Source of the DNA: Bacillota bacterium
GTDB lineage: Bacteria; Bacillota; Clostridia; Acetivibrionales; DSM-1351
Direction of reading: 5' to 3'
Length of the DNA stretch: 64,000 bases
Assembly (NCBI GenBank): GCA_023433945.1
Contig: JAEYTP010000142.1
Location: forward strand, 62,001-126,000
The notes under the pieces are model-generated. The model searched no databases. It was not told where the DNA came from and saw nothing but the letters and a program-made list of their open reading frames with translations. Positions 1 through 8,395 of the stretch are shown piece by piece. A program made the translations under genes and the position numbers. Within the stretch, counting starts at the first letter, position 1; the number at the start of each line of letters is the position of its first letter.

Positions 1-347
1 ACCTTGAAAGAGGCATGATAGAGATTGCACCTTTGGCTTATATGAGGGGTAGAACACTGGATAACTCTTTTATTATACTAGACGAGGCTCAGAATACTAC
101 ACCAGAGCAGATGAAGATGTTTTTGACAAGACTTGGCTTTAACTCAAAGGCTGTTATTACCGGTGATATAACACAGGTAGATCTTCCAGGCGACAAGAAG
201 TCCGGTTTGAAAGAAGCATCAAAGATTTTATCAGGAGTAGAAGGTCTAGAATTTGTATATCTCACAGAAAAGGATGTAGTGAGGCATGAACTCGTCCAAA
301 GAATAATCAGGGCATATGACAAATATGATGCTGGTGACAAGAAATAG
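1..347 (+). CDS. phoH: PhoH family ATPase, C-terminal fragment
   Basis: The reading frame is open from the left window edge (first full codon at 3) to TAA at 345-347, so only the C-terminal part is present. It reads LERGMIEIAPLAYMRGRTL followed by DNSFIILDEAQNTT, the Walker B (DEAQ) and surrounding signature of PhoH-like P-loop ATPases, then the VITGDITQVDLP segment typical of the family. PhoH is a cytoplasmic ATPase of poorly defined role, often linked to RNA metabolism. In Clostridia and Bacillus it sits directly before pgpH and ybeY, exactly as here (30-nt gap to the next gene). The Walker A part lies outside the window. Confidence 0.95.
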   Translation, partial: LERGMIEIAPLAYMRGRTLDNSFIILDEAQNTTPEQMKMFLTRLGFNSKAVITGDITQVDLPGDKKSGLKEASKILSGVEGLEFVYLTEKDVVRHELVQRIIRAYDKYDAGDKK

Positions 348-377
348 ATAATTAAATTACTGTATGGGGGATTTAAA

Positions 378-2606
378 ATGACTAAAGACAAAAAAAGCAA
401 GGGAAAGTTAAAGAGGGTTGTTCGCAACATTAATTTTCAGCGTGCTTTTTTGGCGATATTTACAGTGATGGTCATATTTTTTATTATTTTCAGCGGTGCA
501 ATGCCAAAAAAGTACAAGCTTAGTTTAGGTGACATTTCTACGTATGATATTACCGCACCTAGAGATGTCGTAAATGAAACTCTTACAGAAAAAAACAGAC
601 AGACTGCTGCTGAAAATGTACAACCAGTTACAAAAGAGGATACAAAGACCTTTTTTAACGTTATTAACAAAAAGGATAATTTTTTTAAGGTAATAAAAAA
701 CGCTAGAAATAGTGTTAATACTCGAATGAGTATAATTGGAGTCACTCCAGATAGCAATACCTACTCGACCTATCTTGCTGAGTCCCAGACTATGGCTGCT
801 AATACGCTTGCTACCGACATTAGTAACCAGGGTATTCAACTCTCACAAGACCAGGTAAACTATCTTGTTGTAAAGCTAAGCGATTCAATGCTCGAGGTCT
901 TTGAAGACCTTACCAGACAGCTTCTTGCAGATAGTATGTCAGAAGGTATAACGGAGAGCAATTTTGCAATTCATTTACAAAGTATACAAAATAGCTTCAA
1001 AAGTAACCCCAATATATCTACCGAGCTCAAAACTATTGGCTCACAGCTCACGCAATCTATTTTGGAACCAAATAGGATGGTTGATTTAGAGGCTACTGAG
1101 ATTAAAAGAAATGAAGCAAAAAATGACCCTGCTAATATAATAAAGATAAAGAAGGGCTCAAGAATTATTAGTGTTGGAGAAGTAGTTTCAGAGGATAAGT
1201 ACAAAATTCTAGACGAACTCAACCTTCTAGAGACAAACAGAAAGTTTGATTATATATTTGCACTTGGTGTTTTCTCAACAATACTTTTTTTGTCTTTGCT
1301 TAGCATTCTTTTCATTAAAAAATACAATAAACACATTTATAGAAGCATAAAAGACCTTATATTAATCGCTAGTATAGTAATATTGATAATTGCTGTATCC
1401 CGTTATATTTATCCATATTTTGATGGATTGGCTATACCTGTATTTGTTGGAACCATGCTTATAGCAATTTTAATGAACGTAGAGCTTGCGGTGGTACTTA
1501 ATTTCTCTATGACAATAGCCATATCACTCATGTTAAAAGGCGATTACAAATTCATTTATCTAGGATTGATTTGTGGTGTAATTTCGGCATATCTAGCTAC
1601 TAGAACTCATCAAAGAAGCAGGCTTAGTATGAATGGTGCAGTGCTTGGCTTTATAAGCGTTATATTTATAGTTGGTTACAACCTGTTCCAAAAAGCTGAT
1701 TCTACAACCATACTAACAGAATCTGTTATTGTTTTCTGTAATGGTATACTTTCAATGGTATTTACTATTGGATTGCTTCCATTTCTGGAAACAACTTTTA
1801 ATGTTGCATCTCCTTTAAAACTTTTGGAATTGACCAATTCAAACCACCCACTTTTAAAGAGGTTGCTGATGGAAGCACCAGGTACTTATCATCATAGTAT
1901 TATGGTCGGAAATTTGGCAGAGGTTGCTACAGAGAATATAGGTGGTAACGCCTTGCTTTCAAGAGTAGGAGCATTTTTTCATGATATTGGCAAGATGAAG
2001 CGGCCTGATTTTTTCAAGGAAAACCAGCTTAGTGAAAATCCACATGACAGGATGACACCAGCTCTGAGTACTTTGGTTATAACATCCCATGTGAAGGATG
2101 GACTTGAGATTGCTAATAAATATAAGCTGCCATTGGCTATAAAAGATATTATAGTCCAGCACCACGGAACAACTTTAGTTGCTTATTTCTATCACAAGGC
2201 AATAAATAGTAAGGTTGATGGGGATAATGAAATTAAGCAGGAAGATTTTAGATATGCAGGGCCTAGACCGCAGACAAAAGAAGCTGCAGTTGTTATGATG
2301 GCCGATTCTGTAGAAGCTGCAGTAAGATCAATGCCTGAGAAGACAGAAGAAAAAATATCTGCATTGATTAGAAAAATAATAAAGGATAAGTTGGATGATG
2401 GTCAGTTGGATATGTGCGACTTGACACTTAAAGATTTGGACATTGTTGCGAGCTCATTTGTAAAGGTGCTCAGTGGATACTTCCATGCAAGAGAACAATA
2501 TCCCGAGATTACAAAAAAGGAAGTCTTTTTGGAAGAAAAAGAGTACTTTAATGATTTAGATAATAGGCAGCTCGGAGGGGAAAAGATTGATATTCATAGA
2601 AAATGA
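378..2606 (+). CDS. pgpH: PgpH-type 7TM HD-domain phosphohydrolase (c-di-AMP phosphodiesterase)
   Basis: 742 aa membrane protein. One N-terminal membrane segment (about 22-42) is followed by a long extracytoplasmic domain (about 50-290), a bundle of about seven membrane segments (290-490) and a cytoplasmic HD domain with FFHDIGKMKRPDFF near residue 535 and HHGTT later as further metal ligands. This is the 7TMR-HDED plus HD arrangement of PgpH, which hydrolyses cyclic di-AMP to pApA and so affects potassium and osmotic balance. ATG at 378 has a GGGGGA ribosome site 8 nt upstream. Its 3' end overlaps the start of ybeY by 20 nt, so the two are translated as a unit. The enzyme activity is inferred from the family. 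Confidence 0.93.
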   Translation: MTKDKKSKGKLKRVVRNINFQRAFLAIFTVMVIFFIIFSGAMPKKYKLSLGDISTYDITAPRDVVNETLTEKNRQTAAENVQPVTKEDTKTFFNVINKKDNFFKVIKNARNSVNTRMSIIGVTPDSNTYSTYLAESQTMAANTLATDISNQGIQLSQDQVNYLVVKLSDSMLEVFEDLTRQLLADSMSEGITESNFAIHLQSIQNSFKSNPNISTELKTIGSQLTQSILEPNRMVDLEATEIKRNEAKNDPANIIKIKKGSRIISVGEVVSEDKYKILDELNLLETNRKFDYIFALGVFSTILFLSLLSILFIKKYNKHIYRSIKDLILIASIVILIIAVSRYIYPYFDGLAIPVFVGTMLIAILMNVELAVVLNFSMTIAISLMLKGDYKFIYLGLICGVISAYLATRTHQRSRLSMNGAVLGFISVIFIVGYNLFQKADSTTILTESVIVFCNGILSMVFTIGLLPFLETTFNVASPLKLLELTNSNHPLLKRLLMEAPGTYHHSIMVGNLAEVATENIGGNALLSRVGAFFHDIGKMKRPDFFKENQLSENPHDRMTPALSTLVITSHVKDGLEIANKYKLPLAIKDIIVQHHGTTLVAYFYHKAINSKVDGDNEIKQEDFRYAGPRPQTKEAAVVMMADSVEAAVRSMPEKTEEKISALIRKIIKDKLDDGQLDMCDLTLKDLDIVASSFVKVLSGYFHAREQYPEITKKEVFLEEKEYFNDLDNRQLGGEKIDIHRK

Positions 2607-3072
2607 ACAGGAGAAAGTTAATATAACTCCCGAAATTGAAAGTGTTGTGCGTACTGCTATTGAGCATAGCATGAAGAGTGAAAAACTGGATAAGGATTAC
2701 GAAGTAAGTGTGTTATTTGTAGACGATAGTGAAATTAGGGGGATTAACAAAGAACACAGGGATATTGACAAAGCAACAGATGTATTATCCTTTCCAATGG
2801 TAGATTTCCATAATGGACAATTGATATCAGACGTTGGAGACTATGATTTAGACGAGGAACTGCTGTTTTTGGGGGATATTATAATTTCTGCCGAGACTGC
2901 AGAGCGACAAGCAAAGGAGTACGGTCATAGCCTGCTTCGTGAAATAGCGTTTTTGACGGCACATTCTTGCTTTCATTTGTTAGGATATGATCACATGGAA
3001 CCCGAGGAAGAAACAGTAATGAAAGGCAAGCAGGAGGCTGTTCTCTTAAAGATGGGTTTACAAAGAGAGTAA
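2587..3072 (+). CDS. ybeY: Endoribonuclease YbeY (rRNA maturation factor)
   Basis: 161 aa. The zinc-binding signature HSCFHLLGYDH sits at about residues 125-135; the family consensus is HxxxHxxGYDH with three histidines. Length fits YbeY. The start is TTG at 2587, chosen because GGAGGGG lies 6 nt upstream inside the end of pgpH and no ATG is suitably placed. YbeY is a cytoplasmic metallo-endoribonuclease in 16S rRNA 3'-end maturation and ribosome quality control. The phoH-pgpH-ybeY-dgkA-cdd-era order is a conserved Firmicutes block, which supports the call. Confidence 0.96.
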   Translation: MIFIENEQEKVNITPEIESVVRTAIEHSMKSEKLDKDYEVSVLFVDDSEIRGINKEHRDIDKATDVLSFPMVDFHNGQLISDVGDYDLDEELLFLGDIIISAETAERQAKEYGHSLLREIAFLTAHSCFHLLGYDHMEPEEETVMKGKQEAVLLKMGLQRE

Positions 3073-3117
3073 AAAAGCAGTGTGGCTTACTAGAAGGGCT
3101 AAAGAGGAGTTGGAAAA

Positions 3118-3498
3118 ATGAAAAACAAGAGCATATTTGAAAGTTTTAAAAATGCTTTTGAAGGAATTTGGTACTGTTTGAAAAAAGAGAGAAACTTCAA
3201 GATTCATCTTTTTGCGACAGTTATAATACTATTATTTTCAGTATGGCTTGAGGTATCCAGAGTTGAATTTGCAGTCCTTTGCTTGTCCTGTGCTGCTGTT
3301 ATTTGCTTTGAAATAGTAAATACAACCATTGAATTACTTGTGGACATTATTGTCGATGTATATCACCCTAAAGCTAAGATTATTAAAGATATTGCGGCAG
3401 GTGGAGTACTTGTTTGTGCCCTCTTCAGTATTATTATTGGATTTGCTATATTATTTGATAAACTATTACATAAGATATTTGTAATAATGAATTGGTAG
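3118..3498 (+). CDS. dgkA: Diacylglycerol/undecaprenol kinase family protein
   Basis: 126 aa integral membrane protein with an amphipathic N-terminus (SFKNAFEGIWYCLKKERNFK) and three membrane helices. The segment EIVNTTIELLVDII carries the conserved Glu/Asn residues of the DgkA active site. In Gram-positive bacteria this family mainly phosphorylates undecaprenol, feeding lipid-carrier recycling for wall synthesis. ATG 3118 is preceded by GAGGAG at 3103-3108. It sits between ybeY and cdd, its usual place. Undecaprenol rather than diacylglycerol as substrate is inferred from Gram-positive homologues. Confidence 0.92.
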   Translation: MKNKSIFESFKNAFEGIWYCLKKERNFKIHLFATVIILLFSVWLEVSRVEFAVLCLSCAAVICFEIVNTTIELLVDIIVDVYHPKAKIIKDIAAGGVLVCALFSIIIGFAILFDKLLHKIFVIMNW

Positions 3499-3554
3499 CG
3501 ACAATAATGATACTGCCTATTTGTGATATATTTAGTTAATGGAGGATTTACTAG

Positions 3555-3944
3555 ATGAGAGACGTTGAACTAATAAAAGCCGCAAACAAAACAAAGGAAA
3601 ATGCATATGTTCCCTATTCGAAGTTTAATGTGGGAGCTGCCTTAGTGACCAAATCAGGTAATGTTTATACAGGCTGTAATGTTGAGATAGCGTCCTTCGG
3701 TGCAACAAATTGTGCTGAAAGAACAGCAGTTTTCAAGGCAGTCTCTGAAGAAGGTAAAATGGAAATAGACAAAATAGCTATTGTGAGCAATTTAGATGAC
3801 TATATTTATCCGTGTGGTATATGCAGACAAGTACTAGCTGAGTTTGCCAATGATGATATGGAGATTATTTGCACTAAAAAAGATGGTAGCTATAAAACAA
3901 TTAAGTTAGGAGAGATACTTCCTAACGCATTTAGAAGTTTTTAA
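3555..3944 (+). CDS. cdd: Cytidine deaminase
   Basis: 129 aa, the length of the small tetrameric class. It has NCAERTAVF (zinc Cys and catalytic Glu) and PCGICRQVLAEF (two more zinc Cys), the CAE...PCxxC signature of three-cysteine zinc-bound cytidine deaminases. The enzyme deaminates cytidine and deoxycytidine to the uridine forms in pyrimidine salvage. ATG at 3555 follows GGAGGA at 3541-3546. It precedes era by 13 nt and is probably co-transcribed with the whole block. Confidence 0.96.
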   Translation: MRDVELIKAANKTKENAYVPYSKFNVGAALVTKSGNVYTGCNVEIASFGATNCAERTAVFKAVSEEGKMEIDKIAIVSNLDDYIYPCGICRQVLAEFANDDMEIICTKKDGSYKTIKLGEILPNAFRSF

Positions 3945-3957
3945 TCAGGAGGATTTT

Positions 3958-4845
3958 ATGTCGTATAAAGCAGGTTTTGTATCAGTAATAGGAAGGCCAA
4001 ATGTTGGTAAATCGACACTTCTCAATGCTTTGACAGGTGAGAAGATTGCAATAATGTCAAACAAACCCCAAACTACTAGAAACACAATTAGGGGAGTGGT
4101 TACAAATGATGAATGTCAGCTAGTGCTTATAGACACTCCAGGCATTCACAACCCCAAAACCAAGCTGGGGCAATATATGGTGAATGTAGCCTCTGATAGT
4201 ATGAGAGAGGTGGATTTAATACTCTTTATGGTTGAGGCAAATGCCAAGTCTACTACTGCAAATGAGCAGATTATTGAGACTCTTAAGGGAGTTAAAACTC
4301 CAGTATTTCTCATAATCAACAAGATTGATACTATCTCAAAGGACAAGCTTTTTTCAATCATAGATGCCTATAGCAAAATGATGGATTTCAAATCAATAAT
4401 TCCAATATCTGCTCTGAACAATGATGGTACAACCATTATTCTCAAAGAGGCACTAAAGTATATACCTGAAGGTGACAAAATGTTCCCTGATGATACACTT
4501 ACCGATCAGCCTGAAAAAGTAATTGTTGCAGAGATGATTAGAGAGAAGATTCTTCTTAACCTTGATGATGAAATTCCACACGGAGTGGGTGTTGAGATAA
4601 TGTCCTTCAAGGAGAGAGAGGATGGACTTATCAATATTCAGGCTACTATCTATTGTGAAAAGAGCTCTCACAAAGGAATAATTATAGGAAAGCAAGGAGC
4701 AATGCTGAAAAAAATAGGAAGTGCTGCTCGTTTTGAAATAGAGAGATTGCTTTATACCAAAGTTTTTCTAGAGCTGTGGGTGAAAGTAAAACCTGATTGG
4801 CGAAATAATGATTCAATGCTGAGAGAATTAGGATACAAAAAGTAG
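3958..4845 (+). CDS. era: GTPase Era, ribosome biogenesis
   Basis: 295 aa. GTPase motifs in order: G1 GRPNVGKST (about 12-20), G3 DTPGIH (about 61-66), G4 NKID (about 121-124), G5 SALN. A C-terminal KH RNA-binding domain follows, with the segment HKGIIIGKQGAMLKKIG. Era binds the 3' end of 16S rRNA and helps assemble the 30S subunit at the membrane surface. Length and architecture are standard. ATG 3958 is preceded by CAGGAGG at 3946-3952. Neighbouring ybeY works on the same step of rRNA maturation. Confidence 0.97.
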   Translation: MSYKAGFVSVIGRPNVGKSTLLNALTGEKIAIMSNKPQTTRNTIRGVVTNDECQLVLIDTPGIHNPKTKLGQYMVNVASDSMREVDLILFMVEANAKSTTANEQIIETLKGVKTPVFLIINKIDTISKDKLFSIIDAYSKMMDFKSIIPISALNNDGTTIILKEALKYIPEGDKMFPDDTLTDQPEKVIVAEMIREKILLNLDDEIPHGVGVEIMSFKEREDGLINIQATIYCEKSSHKGIIIGKQGAMLKKIGSAARFEIERLLYTKVFLELWVKVKPDWRNNDSMLRELGYKK

Positions 4846-4906
4846 TATACTCTTATGTCTAAATGCAAAACATAATAGCATAATAATAGCTGAAAGGGGC
4901 GACATT

Positions 4907-5059
4907 ATGTTAGTGGATTTTGTATGGAACGTATTCAGTAAAACAGGAAGTATTGATTCTTATGTTTTTATGAAAGAGATTGAGGCAAACGAGATTGAGG
5001 CAAACCAAAGTGATGAAGCTGAACAAGGTGTCAAACAGGAGGCAATAACATTAGGGTAA
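4907..5059 (+). CDS. yqzL: YqzL family small protein
   Basis: 50-aa protein starting at ATG 4907 (GGGG at 4896-4899 upstream) and ending with TAA at 5057-5059. The N-terminus MLVDFVWNVFSKTGSIDSY matches the short YqzL family (aromatic-rich, FSKTG, then Y..FKE). The gene lies between era and recO, where yqzL sits in Bacillus and Clostridia; the function is unknown. Residues EIEANEIEAN come from an exact tandem duplication of 15 bp (4976-4990 and 4991-5005), and the tail after it is acidic and looks unstructured. The call rests on the N-terminus and on gene order. Confidence 0.85.
   Translation: MLVDFVWNVFSKTGSIDSYVFMKEIEANEIEANQSDEAEQGVKQEAITLG
4976..5005 (+). repeat. Exact 2 x 15-bp tandem duplication inside yqzL
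   Basis: GAGATTGAGGCAAAC occurs twice head to tail in the yqzL reading frame and adds a second EIEAN to the protein. The unit is a multiple of three, so the frame is kept. One of several 15-bp duplications in this window. Confidence 0.95.
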
Positions 5060-5082
5060 AAAAGTAATTATTGGGGATAAAA

Positions 5083-5820
5083 ATGGGGTACAGAAGTTGT
5101 AAAGGCATAATTATTAAGGAAATAAACACTGGTGAGGCAGATAGGATTGTTACAATTCTGACCGATGAATATGGCAAAATATCTGCCAGTGCCAAGAATG
5201 CTAGAAGAACGAAAAACCCACTGGCTGCGGGAACGCAGCTTTTGTGTTATAGTGAATTTATGATGTTTAAGGGTAAGGAATTACACAATATTTCTAGCTG
5301 TGAAGTTATTGAGTCATTTTATGAGATTAGAAACGATATTGTTAAGCTGACCTATTGTTCTCATATTTTAGAGCTGGTCAACGATAACGTTGTAGAGAAT
5401 GATCCATCTTCAGAGATTCTGCAGTTGGTATTGAATACTCTATTTATTATTGCACGTAAAGACAGGTCTTTAGAGTTAATCATAAGAATTTTTGAGTTGA
5501 GGCTGATGTGTCTTTTAGGTTATGAACCTCAAGTTGTTTATTGCATGCAGTGCGAACAGGGAATTGATTCAGATGCGTGCTTTGATTTTGATAATTCTTC
5601 TATTGTATGCAAAGGTTGTGCCAAGAGAGCAAATACCATGCAAATATCAGAAGCTACCGCAAAAGCCTTGAAATATATAGTTTATGTAAATCCACAGAAG
5701 CTTTTTAGCTTTAATCTGTCTGATGATTCTGTAAGACAGCTTACTGAATTGTCTAAAAGGTATATCAAGCAACACCTTGGCAAGACCTACAACAAGCTGG
5801 ATTACCTCAAAAATCTATAG
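5083..5820 (+). CDS. recO: DNA repair protein RecO
   Basis: 245 aa from ATG 5083 (GGGG at 5073-5076, 6-nt spacing). A TTG four codons upstream at 5071 is open but has no ribosome site. The N-terminal OB fold begins YRSCKGIIIKEINTGEADRI, the family hallmark. A four-cysteine zinc motif, CMQC...CKGC, lies at about residues 160-185. RecO loads RecA onto SSB-coated single-stranded DNA with RecR in gap repair. The gene ends the conserved block. Its last codons are repeated in degenerate form just past the stop (see the repeat at 5781-5883). Confidence 0.95.
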   Translation: MGYRSCKGIIIKEINTGEADRIVTILTDEYGKISASAKNARRTKNPLAAGTQLLCYSEFMMFKGKELHNISSCEVIESFYEIRNDIVKLTYCSHILELVNDNVVENDPSSEILQLVLNTLFIIARKDRSLELIIRIFELRLMCLLGYEPQVVYCMQCEQGIDSDACFDFDNSSIVCKGCAKRANTMQISEATAKALKYIVYVNPQKLFSFNLSDDSVRQLTELSKRYIKQHLGKTYNKLDYLKNL

Positions 5821-5883
5821 CAAGGTATACTAAGCTGGATTCTCGGAAACCTATAACATGCTGGATCATCTGAAAAATCTATA
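5781..5883 (+). repeat. Triplicated recO 3' end
   Basis: The last 39 nt before the recO stop (5781-5819) recur in diverged form at 5821-5855 and 5856-5883. Shared cores are AAGCTGGATT/ATGCTGGATC and AAA(A)ATCTATA/AAACCTATA. The two outer copies lie after the stop codon and look non-coding. They are seen by alignment by eye. Confidence 0.8.
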
Positions 5884-5923
5884 AAAGCCGGGAATTATTA
5901 TTTGCTAAAAGGTGGAAACTGGC

Positions 5924-7375
5924 ATGTACACAATAGCTTCATCTATAGTTATAGTAGCTAATATAATATTCATACTTACCACAATTTACTTTGAGAGAAA
6001 GAAGCCTATACAGGCACTCGCATGGGTTTTAACACTAGCGATGCTGCCAGCATTAGGCTTTATTTTGTATCTGGTATTTGGCAGAAATCTCAGAATAAAA
6101 AAGAAAAAGTCTTTATTAATAAAAAAGGAAAAGGATAGAGAGTATAGTACTGCTGTTTTCAAGACGCTGACAAATGTCACTTACAATGAGGAAGAGGCCA
6201 AAGAGTATACCTTAGAAGAAATAAAGCAGATGATCAGGTTCAATATAAATCTATCTGACAGCCCATTAACAAAAGATAACAAGGTTACTGTTTATACAGA
6301 TGCAAAATATAAATACGAAGATTTACTAAAGGACATAAAAGAAGCGACTTCATCTATACACATGCTTTACTTTATTATTAATAATGATGATATAGGTAAA
6401 AAAGTCATAAATGCGCTGGCTGAAAAGGCGAAGCAGGGAGTTACTGTACGTGTGCTATATGACCATGGAGGTAGTCTCTTCACACCCTACAAAGCGTTTA
6501 GCCCAATACTTGAAAATGGGGGAGAGGTAAAGAGATTTTTCCCCATTTCATTTGGCTCATATCTGAGAGTAAACTTTAGAAATCATAGAAAAATTGTGGT
6601 GATTGACGGGAAGATTGGTTATGTGGGGGGTATTAATATAGGGGATGAATATCTCGGAATGAAGAAGAGGCTATCACCTTGGAGAGACACCCATCTAAAG
6701 ATTACCGGAAGCAGTGTTTATTGCTTGCAGATGAGGTTTATGGAGGACTGGTACTATGCATGTAGAGATGATTTTAGATATGACGATATAATGAAATACT
6801 TCGCTCCTATAAATGAGCATGATAAGGGCAATACCGGGATACAAATTGTATCAAGTGGTCCTGATACAAACGGAGAAGAAATTAAAAGGGGTATGATTAA
6901 AATGATTAACTCTGCAAAGAAAAGAATTCTTATCCAGACCCCATATTTTATTCCAGATGAACCGTTTCTGGAGGCTCTCCAAAATGCTGCTCTTGCAGGT
7001 ATAGAGGTAATTGTTCAGATTCCTTCCATACCTGATAAAAGATTTGTATACAAGGTAACCACCTCCTATATAGCCGATTTGCTTAGGTTTGACATAAAGG
7101 TATATCAATTCCCTGGGTTTCTGCATGCAAAGATGATGATAGTAGATGATACAATGTGTACCATTGGAACATCAAACATTGACATGAGAAGCTTTGCGCT
7201 AAATTTCGAAGTAAATGCCTTCCTTTATGATGAAGAAATCTCAAATAAGTGTAAAAAAATATTCTACAAGGATCTCGATATCTGTAGTCAAGTAACTGAC
7301 GAAGAGTATTCAAGCAGAAGCTTGTTTTCAAAAATTGAAGAGGGCATATATAGATTAATGTCCCCCCTGTTATAA
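5924..7375 (+). CDS. cls: Cardiolipin synthase (phospholipase D family)
   Basis: 483 aa from ATG 5924, with AGGTGG at 5910-5915; a GTG at 5912 would sit inside that ribosome site. Two N-terminal membrane helices (about 3-25 and 32-52) precede two phospholipase D domains. The HKD motifs are HRKIVVID near residue 220, followed by the Gly-rich GYVGGIN, and HAKMMIVDD near residue 400 followed by GTSNIDMRSF. Bacterial Cls joins two phosphatidylglycerols into cardiolipin at the membrane. The gene has its own transcription context, 100 nt after recO. The family also contains related transphosphatidylases, so the exact substrate is inferred. Confidence 0.93.
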   Translation: MYTIASSIVIVANIIFILTTIYFERKKPIQALAWVLTLAMLPALGFILYLVFGRNLRIKKKKSLLIKKEKDREYSTAVFKTLTNVTYNEEEAKEYTLEEIKQMIRFNINLSDSPLTKDNKVTVYTDAKYKYEDLLKDIKEATSSIHMLYFIINNDDIGKKVINALAEKAKQGVTVRVLYDHGGSLFTPYKAFSPILENGGEVKRFFPISFGSYLRVNFRNHRKIVVIDGKIGYVGGINIGDEYLGMKKRLSPWRDTHLKITGSSVYCLQMRFMEDWYYACRDDFRYDDIMKYFAPINEHDKGNTGIQIVSSGPDTNGEEIKRGMIKMINSAKKRILIQTPYFIPDEPFLEALQNAALAGIEVIVQIPSIPDKRFVYKVTTSYIADLLRFDIKVYQFPGFLHAKMMIVDDTMCTIGTSNIDMRSFALNFEVNAFLYDEEISNKCKKIFYKDLDICSQVTDEEYSSRSLFSKIEEGIYRLMSPLL

Positions 7376-7389
7376 AGATTTTTATAACA
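7368..7389 (+). terminator. AT-rich 9-bp inverted repeat at the cls stop codon
   Basis: TGTTATAAA (7368-7376) and TTTATAACA (7381-7389) pair perfectly around a 4-nt loop, covering the cls stop codon. A T-run follows only about 15 nt later, so it is a weak terminator candidate or an mRNA 3'-end stem. Confidence 0.4.
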
Positions 7390-7508
7390 GCTCAATAATT
7401 AACCTTTTTTTGATTAATATAAGTATATTACCTCTTAAAAAGTGTAATAGGGAGAGTACATTTTGGATAAAATAACCAATAATTAACTTGCTTGGATGTG
7501 ACTTTAAA

Positions 7509-8321
7509 ATGCTCAAAAAATTATTTAACATATATATAAAGGAATATGTAAGTCTGAATGGGACGCTAAAAATGGCACTAGCTGTTTTTTTAATCACATT
7601 AATTATGTATTTCAATTTTTCAACAAATAATCACAGTGAATGCAACAGTGGATTTTCTTTTTCTGGCATTAATACCAGCGTTCAAAATATAAATAAAAGT
7701 AATACAATAGTGTGGCAACTTCCAGTTAAGGGAAAGAAGGTAATCGCACTGACGTTTGATGACGGACCAACACCAGGATACACTGATAAGATACTTAAAA
7801 TCTTAGGAAAGTATGATGTAAAAGCAACGTTTTTCGTTATCGGTTCAAAGGCCCAGAAATATCCAAACTTAGTAAGGAGAGAGGCCAATTATGGACATGA
7901 AATTGCAAATCACACCTATACCCATCCTAAGATTTCAAAGCTGAGCTTTAAAGCATATAAAACAGAAATGAAAAAGACCCAAAATGTAATCAAAAAAATA
8001 ACAGGAAGAACTCCTGTACTGATGCGTCCTCCATATGGTGACCTGAATGAAAACGCTGTTCGGAATACACAAATAATGGGGTTTAAAATGATACTCTGGT
8101 CTTGGGATCAGGATACCCGGGATTGGTCCCATCCCGGTGTCAATGCAATAATTAATAAGGTTTTAAATAATGCCAGTTGTGGCGATATAGTACTCTTCCA
8201 TGACAGTAACACAACAATGGGGCAGACTGCCAGCGCTCTTGAAACCATAATTCCTGAGCTCAAGAGGAAAGGATTCAGTTTTGTAACAGTATCTGAATTA
8301 ATAAAATTAAAAGGTCAGTAG
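7509..8321 (+). CDS. Polysaccharide deacetylase, membrane-anchored (NodB domain)
   Basis: 270 aa from ATG 7509; a TTG at 7488 is also open and neither has a clear ribosome site, so the start is uncertain. One N-terminal membrane anchor (AVFLITLIMYFNF) is followed by a spacer and a complete NodB domain: TFDDGPTPGY, FFVIGSKA, ANHTYTH (two metal His), RPPYGDLN, WDQDTRDW and IVLFHDS. The family removes N-acetyl groups from peptidoglycan GlcNAc/MurNAc or from chitin- or xylan-type polymers outside the membrane. The anchor and missing carbohydrate-binding module favour a cell-wall substrate. A second such enzyme is at 38121-38909. Confidence 0.9.
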   Translation: MLKKLFNIYIKEYVSLNGTLKMALAVFLITLIMYFNFSTNNHSECNSGFSFSGINTSVQNINKSNTIVWQLPVKGKKVIALTFDDGPTPGYTDKILKILGKYDVKATFFVIGSKAQKYPNLVRREANYGHEIANHTYTHPKISKLSFKAYKTEMKKTQNVIKKITGRTPVLMRPPYGDLNENAVRNTQIMGFKMILWSWDQDTRDWSHPGVNAIINKVLNNASCGDIVLFHDSNTTMGQTASALETIIPELKRKGFSFVTVSELIKLKGQ

Positions 8322-8395
8322 CATATTTCAGCTCTGACCATAAGTAATCTATTCAGTTCTAAAAAATATCAAGTCAATAAACAGAGTCATGAATA

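Noticed and set aside
6100..6130. A/T-rich poly-Lys stretch in cls as a possible frameshift
   Set aside because: The frame is uninterrupted through both HKD motifs and family length is normal.
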